Assembly: GCA_948688495.1 (NCBI GenBank)
Contig: CAPQSW010000001.1
Location: 156,726 to 163,347, forward strand
Length of the DNA stretch: 6,622 nt
Source of the DNA: an uncultured Lachnospiraceae bacterium
GTDB lineage: Bacteria > Bacillota > Clostridia > Lachnospirales > Lachnospiraceae
Direction: 5' to 3'
Shown: one piece after another, positions 1 through 5,407 of the stretch
How the letters are laid out: each line of letters begins with the position of its first letter
How positions within the stretch are numbered: the stretch's first letter is position 1
The notes under the pieces: generated by a model
Seen by the model: the letters and a program-made list of their open reading frames with translations, nothing else
The model's database searches: none
Told to the model about the DNA's origin: nothing
Made by a program: the position numbers and the translations under genes

Positions 1-291
1 AATCAATGGTTCTGCCTTGGATAAAACTTCTGAAAAAGAAACATCCGACTCTACCCACATTGCTTTATATTTCGCAAGGTTAGGCAGGATTATCTTTAAT
101 TTCAGATTCAAAAAAAGATCTCTTTCTTTTAAATATAGTGACTGTTTTGTCCCTTCAAGTTTTTGAATTTCCGCAAAAAACTCTCGCAGACAACTCCCAA
201 AATCATCAAACATTGGGGCAACCCTGCAACGAACAAACTTTTTGAATTCTTCCTCTGTTACCGGATAATTATTTACCGTTATCGTATCCAC
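1..291 (-). CDS. Unrecognised protein, N-terminal 97 codons (runs off the window edge)
   Basis: The frame opens at a GTG codon (289-291) and stays open to base 1, so only the N-terminus is present. The start is supported by a perfect AAGGAGG at 297-303, five bases upstream; that site overlaps the stop codon of the preceding gene, so the two are probably translationally coupled. The protein begins MDTITVNNYPVTEEEF and continues as a mostly alpha-helical, charged chain (for example the stretch around FGSCLREFFAEIQKLEG). There is no signal peptide or membrane segment, and no catalytic motif is visible in this portion. I do not recognise the family. Because it is coupled to a GrpE-like coiled-coil protein, a role in the same complex or pathway is a reasonable inference, but no function can be read from the sequence itself. 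Confidence 0.8.
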   Translation of the reverse strand, partial: MDTITVNNYPVTEEEFKKFVRCRVAPMFDDFGSCLREFFAEIQKLEGTKQSLYLKERDLFLNLKLKIILPNLAKYKAMWVESDVSFSEVLSKAEPLI

Positions 292-296
292 TTGAA

Positions 297-304
297 CCTC
301 CTTA
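297..304 (-). promoter_or_regulatory. Shine-Dalgarno site fused to the upstream stop codon
   Basis: On the minus strand this reads TAAGGAGG: the TAA is the stop codon of the GrpE-like gene and AAGGAGG is the ribosome-binding site for the GTG start at 291, five bases further on. A terminating ribosome therefore covers the next initiation site, an arrangement typical of translational coupling. It also explains how a GTG start can be used efficiently. Confidence 0.8.
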
Positions 305-1168
305 TCGCACCTCTACAACCGCCTTGTATATTACTTTTCCAGAATTAATATCATAAATGCCGTCCAACAGCAGCTCAGATATATAACCATCTGTTTTGAT
401 CCCCTTAATGCTGTGCCTGTCAGAGTCAAATTTTTCCCCGGCAACAGGGCTAATCAACTCATAGGAACCTCTGTCTGAAAATTGAGAATAGGAATCAAAT
501 AAAAACCGAAACAAAAACACCAGTTTTATAGTATCATCGCCTTCGTCCTCAATAATTCTTCTTTTCGCAAAGCCCCACACACCCTCGACATTATCCCACT
601 CACTTGCTGACGCCATAAATGCAAACAAATTCTCTGCCCTGAATATATTCTTCAACCGATGCTTTATCTCATCACTCAAGCTTAAATACGCTGAAAAGGC
701 TTTATCAATACCTGAATACCTCGACTCATACCGCCTTAATGCATCTTGAATTGTTCCAATATCATTTTGATAATTCTGTCTCTGCTTCTGTACCTCCAGT
801 TCTGCCTCTGCGTACTTTTTCCCCAAATCATCTATTTGCTGTTTTAATTGCCCATTCGCATCATTTGCAGACAAAAGCTTTCCCTTCAGGTCATTGCAAT
901 CTTTAAGCAAATGCTCATACTTTCCCTGAAGTTCTTCCTTCTCTCTGTTAATTCTGGTAACGACATTCTCTGCCTCCTGCCTCTTTTGATATTCCTCATC
1001 ATACCTTTCTTTTGCCATCCTTAACTCGTCCGACTGCTTTTCATCCTCTCGTTCAGCAACGATATAGGCTATTTCTTTTGTCTGTCCCTGTAATAATTCT
1101 TCAAAATATTCCTTGATTTCATCGGATTTCAAAATATCTATAATGGCATTCTTTGTTTTTTCTCCCAT
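302..1168 (-). CDS. Coiled-coil protein with GrpE-like C-terminal domain
   Basis: A 288-residue soluble protein. Residues 1-35 are a short helical head, about 38-150 are highly charged and heptad-like (a long coiled coil), 155-232 form a helical region with conserved-looking aromatics (WDNVEGVWGF), and 238-288 end with a pattern resembling the GrpE beta domain: a P..G..FD..-H segment, then a glycine-isoleucine and GKVI-KA-VEV ending. GrpE proteins release ADP from DnaK/Hsp70 and use a long paired helix plus a small beta domain, which is the same overall layout, though this protein is about 1.5 times the usual length. The assignment rests on this pattern by eye and is inference; a purely structural coiled-coil protein is the alternative. 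The ATG at 1168 has an in-frame stop two codons upstream and an AAGGG about ten bases away. It is the first gene of a unit with the coupled gene at 1-291. Confidence 0.75.
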   Translation of the reverse strand: MGEKTKNAIIDILKSDEIKEYFEELLQGQTKEIAYIVAEREDEKQSDELRMAKERYDEEYQKRQEAENVVTRINREKEELQGKYEHLLKDCNDLKGKLLSANDANGQLKQQIDDLGKKYAEAELEVQKQRQNYQNDIGTIQDALRRYESRYSGIDKAFSAYLSLSDEIKHRLKNIFRAENLFAFMASASEWDNVEGVWGFAKRRIIEDEGDDTIKLVFLFRFLFDSYSQFSDRGSYELISPVAGEKFDSDRHSIKGIKTDGYISELLLDGIYDINSGKVIYKAVVEVR

Positions 1169-1249
1169 TTTTCACACGCCCTTCAGTCATAAACATCGTT
1201 TGAGCCAACTGTTCTTCTCCCTTTGTCGCAAAAATCACTTTCCCAATGA

Positions 1250-1258
1250 ATTATATCA
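1250..1258 (-). promoter_or_regulatory. Extended -10 promoter of the GrpE-like operon
   Basis: The minus strand reads TGATATAAT, a perfect TGn extension plus the consensus TATAAT -10 box. The best-placed -35 hexamer (TATCTT, 1273-1278, 17-base spacing) is poor, as is common for extended -10 promoters. Transcription would start near 1243 and leave a leader of about 75 bases before the ATG at 1168. No attenuator hairpin was seen in the leader. Confidence 0.6.
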
Positions 1259-1323
1259 TACTTCCATGCGTTAAGATAGATTTTTTCGAAATATCAAATA
1301 TTAGCAGCAATATAAGGTAATCC

Positions 1324-1572
1324 CTACGATTTCATATTCATAAGCCCCTCCTCCAGCACTGCAATTGCATACTGGTAACCGTCCATAAATGCAAGAATCT
1401 GCACCTTATCTAGTATTTCCTCTACTTCATCCTCAATCTGTCCGCTCTGTCCATGCTCCGCCAGCCGGGAAACCTTCTGTACGGCCTCTTGTATCTTTTT
1501 TTCATAATCATCCTGACTTTTTTCATCCGTAGGAAACAGTATTTTGCAAAACCTATTTACATTTTCACCCAT
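1324..1572 (-). CDS. Small helical protein of unknown function (82 aa)
   Basis: An 82-residue acidic, probably all-helical cytoplasmic protein with no membrane segment and no cysteine or histidine cluster suggesting metal binding. Its C-terminal half (an acidic helix, then AFMDGYQYAIAVLEEGL) recalls small uncharacterised Clostridia proteins that end in a conserved F..G...A...L helix, possibly the DUF6809-type group. That resemblance is from memory and weak. The ATG at 1572 is preceded by AAAGGA with eight bases of spacing, a credible ribosome-binding site. The gene lies 128 bases downstream of the WYL regulator and has its own TATAAT box under a palindrome that recurs upstream of the regulator. 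It is therefore the best candidate for a direct target of that regulator. Confidence 0.7.
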   Translation of the reverse strand: MGENVNRFCKILFPTDEKSQDDYEKKIQEAVQKVSRLAEHGQSGQIEDEVEEILDKVQILAFMDGYQYAIAVLEEGLMNMKS

Positions 1573-1652
1573 GTCTCTCTTCCTTTCTTTTTGTCTCTGA
1601 AATTCATATATAAATCCGTCATCCCACTTATCATATCCCCACTCACAGGCAT

Positions 1653-1686
1653 ATTATACACAGTGACAATGACAGATTCTGACATT
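1653..1686 (-). promoter_or_regulatory. Promoter and candidate WYL operator of the 82-aa gene
   Basis: A consensus TATAAT -10 box lies at 1653-1658. No acceptable -35 hexamer is present at 16-18 bases. That position is instead occupied by a 19-bp near-palindrome (1668-1686; eight of nine pairs match around a central T) reading AATGACAGATTCTGACATT on the plus strand. TGACA occurs three times here, at 1664, 1670 and 1680. A protein site replacing the -35 box would fit an activator that contacts RNA polymerase, although repression is equally possible. The leader would be about 70 bases. Confidence 0.5.
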
Positions 1687-1700
1687 CACAAACTGAATTA

Positions 1701-2441
1701 TCATTCTTTCACATTTGGCGCCTTTCTCCCAGAATCCTCCAATAAGCGCCTTCCTGCATGATAACTGTACATCTGTGCAACTGTTCCATCGAATTTCTGA
1801 AAAGTTACTTGAAAAGATTCTATTTCATCCAGCAAAAATGCCGCAAGCCTCTGTTCTTCCTCAGGCTGATAGCCGAGAAGATAAAATCCGGCATCCTGAT
1901 ACTCTACTGCAACTGGAAAGATTTTAACCTTTTTCTTCCCATGCCCTCCCTCTTTCAATTCCAATTGAATGGGATTGCGGTTGGAAATACAGTCCAGCAA
2001 ATCACTAAACATCTGCAAAAAAGTTTTCTGCCCTTTCCTATCTTCGTACTGCCTGACCTCATTCTGGATCAGTTCTTTCACTGCTTTACTCTTACCCCTT
2101 TCCGTTACACATTGCAGGCTTTTTGCAAGTTCTTCAAACTCGCTTTTTTCCAATGCCTGTTCACTTTTGAGTATCTTAATGATCACTGTCAATTCCAAAA
2201 GAGACAGTTCTCCACTCTCCAAACTCCCAGATATCTGATAACTCTTTCTATCCGGGCTGTACTGGATCTCCCTCCCGCTGTATTCCTCGCTGAGAAACAG
2301 CCTGATTGTCCTTATGTCTCTGTCAAATGTACGATCGCTTATACCATATTCCACACAAAATGGCGCTTTCTGGATCTCCCTCCCATTAAGCATCAGTTCA
2401 TACATTTTTAATATCCGGATTGCCTTTTCTGTCCCAATCAT
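1701..2441 (-). CDS. WYL-domain transcriptional regulator (DeoR-type HTH)
   Basis: A 246-residue cytoplasmic DNA-binding protein. The N-terminal ~60 residues form a DeoR/HTH_11-type winged helix: a first helix IRILKMYELML, then the recognition region YGISDRTFDRDIRTIRLFL, in which an S.RT..RDI pattern is typical of this group. A helical linker follows. The C-terminal part carries a WYL domain: FPVAVEYQDAGFYLLGY, with FYL at the signature W-Y-L position, and a following IESFQVT strand. WYL domains are thought to sense ligands such as nucleic-acid fragments or nucleotides and often control defence or mobile genes; what this one senses is unknown. I chose the ATG at 2441 over the ATG three codons upstream, because the GGAGG at 2451-2455 directly touches the upper ATG but lies nine bases from the lower one. 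Palindromes upstream suggest autoregulation. Confidence 0.9.
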   Translation of the reverse strand: MIGTEKAIRILKMYELMLNGREIQKAPFCVEYGISDRTFDRDIRTIRLFLSEEYSGREIQYSPDRKSYQISGSLESGELSLLELTVIIKILKSEQALEKSEFEELAKSLQCVTERGKSKAVKELIQNEVRQYEDRKGQKTFLQMFSDLLDCISNRNPIQLELKEGGHGKKKVKIFPVAVEYQDAGFYLLGYQPEEEQRLAAFLLDEIESFQVTFQKFDGTVAQMYSYHAGRRLLEDSGRKAPNVKE

Positions 2442-2450
2442 TCTCCCCAT

Positions 2451-2455
2451 CCTCC
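2451..2455 (-). promoter_or_regulatory. Ribosome-binding site that sets the WYL regulator start
   Basis: GGAGG on the minus strand lies immediately against an ATG at 2448-2450, with zero spacing, which is too close for initiation. It is nine bases from a second in-frame ATG at 2439-2441, which is workable. The second ATG is therefore the more likely start and removes three residues (MGR) from the longest frame. Confidence 0.65.
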
Positions 2456-2483
2456 GTCACAGATTTATCTTACTCTACAGATA

Positions 2484-2527
2484 CGACACATACTGTCGTT
2501 ATATTGAAATTTTTGTAAAATTTACAA
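2484..2527 (-). promoter_or_regulatory. Proximal promoter of the WYL regulator with overlapping palindrome
   Basis: The minus strand shows TTGTAA (2522-2527), 18 bases, then TATAAC (2498-2503), a plausible sigma-A promoter. A palindrome CGACA-N5-TGTCG (2484-2498; six-base arms if the flanking A/T pair is counted) overlaps the last base of the -10 box and the expected start of transcription. That is a classic position for a repressor site. A second perfect palindrome, TTGTAAA-A-TTTACAA (2513-2527), covers the -35 region and may be a further site or just AT-rich chance. Confidence 0.5.
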
Positions 2528-2528
2528 T

Positions 2529-2582
2529 ATTATGACTGTCATGCGCCTATCTTATCAAATGCCCCTGACAGATTTTGTCATT
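2529..2582 (-). promoter_or_regulatory. Distal promoter of the WYL regulator flanked by TGACA palindromes
   Basis: TTGATA (2553-2558), 18 bases, then CATAAT (2529-2534) makes a second promoter-like pair, each box five of six to consensus. A perfect 11-bp palindrome ATGACTGTCAT (2532-2542) overlaps its -10 box. TGACA-N5-TGTCA (2566-2580) lies just upstream of the -35 box. The 17 bases at 2566-2582 match 15 of 17 those at 1670-1686 in front of the 82-aa gene, pointing to one protein binding both. Confidence 0.45.
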
Positions 2583-2605
2583 ATCCAAAATTTTTTCACA
2601 AACGC

Positions 2606-2636
2606 AAAAAGAGACGCTGTGTTTGTTCAACGTCTC
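2606..2636 (-). terminator. Rho-independent terminator
   Basis: On the minus strand GAGACGTTG and CAGCGTCTC pair as a nine-base stem (one G-U wobble) around an eight-base loop, directly followed by five T residues. It ends the ATPase/helicase transcription unit and separates it from the WYL regulator. There is no T-run on the opposite side, so it acts in one direction only. Confidence 0.8.
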
Positions 2637-2683
2637 CACTAAAACCAATCTGCTCCAAAATATCCATCGGACAGACAACAGCA

Positions 2684-2782
2684 TCACGCTGTCCTACATT
2701 CCCGCAATATTCTTCCATACATATCGCGAAACGGAAATTTAACTGTTCCTGCGAATGTGTTCTTGTCCTGCAAATCAATCAT
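2684..2782 (-). pseudogene. Probable 5' stump of the gene after the helicase
   Basis: An ATG at 2780-2782 is preceded by GAGGAG (2792-2797) with nine bases of spacing, and this ribosome-binding site overlaps the TGA stop of the helicase remnant. The same stop/ribosome-site fusion is seen at 297-304, so a coupled gene was presumably meant to start here. The frame gives only 32 residues (MIDLQDKNTFAGTVKFPF...) before a TGA. Another frame then stays open to 2596 but runs through the terminator stem. The most economical reading is a truncated, frame-broken remnant. I do not recognise the product; a real 32-residue peptide cannot be excluded. Confidence 0.35.
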
Positions 2783-2795
2783 ATGGTTTCACTCC

Positions 2796-3499
2796 TCATT
2801 GGTACTGGTCTATAATTGCCGCTGCATCTATTGTAAGCGCATTTCCTTCGTAGGTAATGAGCAATTTACCTGGGAAGTGCTTTTCGTACCAGGCTTTCTT
2901 CTTATTCCAATGAGCCATGTATTTAGGATCATTCATAAGTCCTACATGCTCCCAATAATATTCCTCACCTTTGAACTTAACTGTAAAATCCGGTAAAAAC
3001 ATCGTTCCATCAGGGGCATAAAGAGGCTCCTCATATTTAAACGGAATCTCTCTATCAACCAGCAAATTAGTTATTATAGCTTCGGATTTCGACCTTACAA
3101 AATATTGTGATAATGTAGAAATCTTCTTGCCTGATTCATACCAGTTTGTACCTGCATAGAGCAGATCATCAGGAAGCGGCTCGAACTTAAATATAGACGA
3201 ATTTATCTTTCTTACTGCCGATTTTTCTGCATGGCTTAACGTCGTTAAGATTCCAATATCCTGTTGCAAGAGAATAGTCACTTTTTTCTGCGCACGAGTG
3301 ATTGCAGTATATAACAATTCCATCGAAAGCAAATGACTCTCCCTGCGGGGAATAATAATATACACGTAATCAAATTCAGAACCCTGCGATTTATGGACAC
3401 TGATTGCATATGCCAACTCCAGATTATCAAGAACCTTTTGCTCCGGGATATATTTTCCGTCTTCATCCCGGCCAAGATTCTTACCATAATTGTATCGAA
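2796..3499 (-). pseudogene. Helicase remnant, fragment 4 (motifs V, VI and PD-(D/E)XK-like C-terminus)
   Basis: The frame resumes with GKNLGRDEDGKYIPEQKVLDN. It then gives AYAISVHKSQGSEFDYV (motif V, with the HKSQGSEF signature of RecD/UvrD helicases) and ELLYTAITRAQKKVTI (motif VI, with its arginine finger). The C-terminal ~100 residues carry SEAIITNLL, then LPDFTVKFKGEEYYWEHVG, then NKKKAWY: a spaced E, D, E and K that fits a PD-(D/E)XK nuclease fold, although EH replaces the usual E.K. This part alone could be translated from an internal codon, but it lacks the ATP-binding half and would be inactive as a helicase. It ends in TGA at 2796-2798, which overlaps a ribosome-binding site for the next frame. 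Confidence 0.8.
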
Positions 3500-4189
3500 G
3501 GCCTTTTCATTTCTACGGGTAGAGTCATTATAGGCATAAGCCGGATCAGACTGGGGACGATTTTTGAATTGAATGACTTTATCGAAATATCCAATTCCAT
3601 CCAACTGCTTCTTGCTCCAATGCGAGTTGAAGGTTTTTTGCATCAATAGGTTAATTGCATCTGTACCATAGTACTCTCCTCGATAAGGTGAAATGACCTG
3701 AACAACCTCTGTATTACTGTCGCCATTTTCGTCACGAATCATCTGCTGCCATAACTTATCAAAGGAAACATCCCCAGATAACATATCGAAATCTGTATAC
3801 TCCTGCATATCTTGAACCATTACGTCTGTCAACAAACTTTCTAGTTCTTCTTGCTCAGTCCAGAAGTACACGCCAAGGTCTTTGTCTACATCACCATTAC
3901 CGTACTCAAGAATCTTTGAGAACAGTTCTTCCTGTGAAGCTTTTAGTTTTGCTGCTTCTGTTCCATCAGATATTTGATGATGCTCCTGAATGAACACATC
4001 AGCCAGGTCAAGAATTCCACGACCATTACCTTCGACGCGATTTACAAGTTGTCTAATATTGTCCGTCAGAGTTCCAACATTAGAGGGATACTCAACGTTA
4101 AGCCATTCCATTGTATCAGCAAACACCCGCCCCCTTCCAATAGGCGGTAACTGATTTGGATCTCCTATCAAAATAAGCCGCCTTTTTTT
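3500..4189 (-). pseudogene. Helicase remnant, fragment 3 (motifs III and IV)
   Basis: About 235 residues. LILIGDPNQLPPIGRG (near 4133-4180) is a textbook motif III of RecD/UvrD-type superfamily 1 helicases, whose glutamine couples ATP hydrolysis to DNA movement. LTDNIRQL follows about 25 residues later, matching the L..NYR.. segment after motif III. QVISPYRGE (about 3670-3700) is motif IV. DKVIQFKN (about 3560-3585) matches the strand that precedes the conserved N-G insertion. The last sensible residues are around NDSTRRNEK. After this the frame runs on to a stop at 3278 through unrelated-looking sequence (FLIIWSWHMQSVSINRRV), which is the out-of-frame reading of the motif V region. A TAG at 4190-4192 closes this frame on the upstream side. 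Confidence 0.8.
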
Positions 4190-4645
4190 CTAATAGAGAT
4201 CCAGCGACACGTAAACCTTTCTTAAACTTATTAGGGGTAATAGCCATGTGTAATTGAATGTCCGGCCTATCCGCCAGTGTACGCAATACATCTTCAACAG
4301 TTCTCTCATCCTCATAATTATTTTTCAGATACAGATAAAGAACACCCTTCGCATCTTTTTTCTGAACAAGGGCTTCATTCCAAATTTCAGAGTCGATTTC
4401 GAAGTTCTTCATTCTGTAAACATATCGTTTCCACTCTGGCAGTCTGTCAATTCTTGTGTTGATTATTTGCAGAATTGATTCAGCTTTTCCAAAGGAATGC
4501 GCTGCTATTTTATTGAGCTCGTCCACGCAAAATGCTCTTAAACGCTCTGTTGACCCACAATCAAGTATTTCATCTATTCCGTATTCAGGTGAAGGTATGA
4601 CACCATTATCTATTTTATAAAACGGAATAACATCATCAGAGTCAT
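4190..4645 (-). pseudogene. Helicase remnant, fragment 2 (linker before motif III)
   Basis: About 150 residues, beginning DSDDVIPFYKIDNGVIPSPEYG and continuing through a helical stretch (SFGKAESILQIINTR, WNEALVQKKDAKGVLYLYL) to GLRVAGSLLEKK. There is no initiation site; a TGA lies just upstream in this frame at 4653-4655, so it can only be reached by a frame change. At its end the frame runs into seven A residues (4183-4189), after which the helicase continues one frame away with RRLILIGDPNQLPP. With six A residues the two would read through as LLEKRRLILIGDP, but the expected Walker A and DExx segments are absent on the left of this junction. A deletion close by is therefore likely. SFGKAES resembles but is not a P-loop. 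Confidence 0.65.
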
Positions 4646-5407
4646 ATCCGAATCAGCACGAATATCAAATCTCGCCAATGTATCAAACAGGAAATCTGCA
4701 ATTCCATCATCAAGCAATTGATATTCTCGTCTAATCCTTTTGGCATCAGCTTTCGCCATAGGCAATCCATTGACTTCATCCCTGTCACCATCAAGGAATC
4801 CTCTAACCTCCTGACGGAATTTCTTCATTTCTTTATCAGAAGTTAACCCAATATATGACGAAACAAATGAATAAAGACCAAGACTCTCCATTACTGAAGC
4901 AAATCCCGGATATGGCCCTCTCGCGGTCCAAAGTTCGTTCAGCACACGATTGAGCCACTCTTTTCTCTTTGCCCAATCCTGCGTATCATCACCGATTTCA
5001 ATTAGCACATCAACCACCGAGATAAGTTGGTTCACTACTTCAATTGCATCATCGTTATATACTTCTCTACTTCCATACTTAAAAGGTGTCCTATTTTGGG
5101 GTTTAATTACGATACGGTTTAACACATCTTCGTCATCCATATATTTCCAATACGGAATACAAAAACCTTCGTCAGGATTAGTAGAAGTAACAGGTTTTTG
5201 CCAAACAAATACAAGGTAAACCTCATTATAAGCCGTGTTGTTCATAATACTCGAAAACCGCCCGACTTCCCGCCTTGCCGCTGCTTCTATTACCTGAGTA
5301 TAACTATCATCTGCCCGGTATCCCCTCATCAAACCATAACAATCTGTGCTAGTTTTATAGAACCATGAAGAACTGTTATTCTTCCTATCATCCTTTTCCT
5401 TCTCCAA
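4646..5407 (-). pseudogene. Helicase remnant, fragment 1 (N-terminal region)
   Basis: This fragment of about 250 residues shows no catalytic motif. It contains segments that look like a structured N-terminal domain: EGFCIPYWKYMDDEDVLNRI, a helical region ending WLNRVLNELWTARGPYPGF, and a helical stretch up to ADFLFDTLARFDI. The frame opens only at a TTG inside the last codons of the ATPase gene (overlap 5388-5407), with no ribosome-binding site, and its first residues are low-complexity (KEKDDRKNNSSS). They are probably not part of the original protein, so the true N-terminus is missing. The frame reaches a stop at 4610, but the sensible continuation after about 4645 is in the next frame (DSDDVIPFYKIDNG). 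Its membership in the helicase gene rests on continuity and order, not on a recognised domain. Confidence 0.65.

Larger units (their letters stand above)
2796..5407 (-). pseudogene. Decayed RecD-like SF1 helicase with C-terminal nuclease-like domain
   Basis: Four consecutive open stretches in alternating frames join into one helicase-family protein of about 860 residues. Reading 5' to 3', the frame changes near 4645 (consistent with loss of one base), near 4183-4190 (at a run of seven A, consistent with one extra base or a larger event) and near 3480-3508 (loss of one base). RecD/UvrD-type motifs III, IV, V and VI appear in the right order across the last two stretches, and a PD-(D/E)XK-like domain ends the protein. 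The Walker A (G..GKT) loop and DExx box that must precede motif III are not found in any frame, so a catalytic segment has been lost, most likely at the 4190 junction. The 5' end has no convincing start codon and touches the neighbouring ATPase gene. Intact relatives probably unwind or process DNA, possibly in defence. Sequencing error could explain single-base shifts but not the missing motifs. Confidence 0.8.

Noticed and set aside
1453..1761. Plus-strand 102-codon frame with a hydrophobic, membrane-like stretch
   Set aside because: It is antisense to the 82-aa gene and the end of the WYL gene. The hydrophobicity comes from reading a Lys/Glu-rich gene backwards, and no promoter or ribosome-binding site precedes it.
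1758..2411. Long plus-strand open frame of 217 codons
   Set aside because: It is antisense to the well-supported WYL regulator, has no ribosome-binding site, and its translation is rich in F, L, Q and C with no recognisable domain: a reverse-strand shadow.
2513..2527. TTGTAAA-A-TTTACAA palindrome as a separate operator
   Set aside because: It is perfect but composed almost wholly of A and T in an AT-rich promoter, and has no second copy in the window, so it is noted inside the promoter entry only.
2596..2778. Minus-strand 60-codon frame as an independent gene
   Set aside because: It starts at a TTG with no proper ribosome-binding site of its own, and its last codons are the stem and T-run of an intrinsic terminator. 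At most it is the out-of-frame tail of a decayed gene.
4183..4189. Programmed frameshift at A-AAA-AAG in the helicase remnant
   Set aside because: The heptamer matches the dnaX-type -1 slippery sequence in the incoming frame, but a -1 shift leads to a stop within five codons. The helicase continuation needs a +1 or -2 change. An indel in a homopolymer is simpler.
4478..4500. P-loop candidate SFGKAES in helicase fragment 2
   Set aside because: It lacks the G....GK(T/S) spacing of Walker A and is not followed by the usual helicase helix, so it is not an ATP-binding motif.
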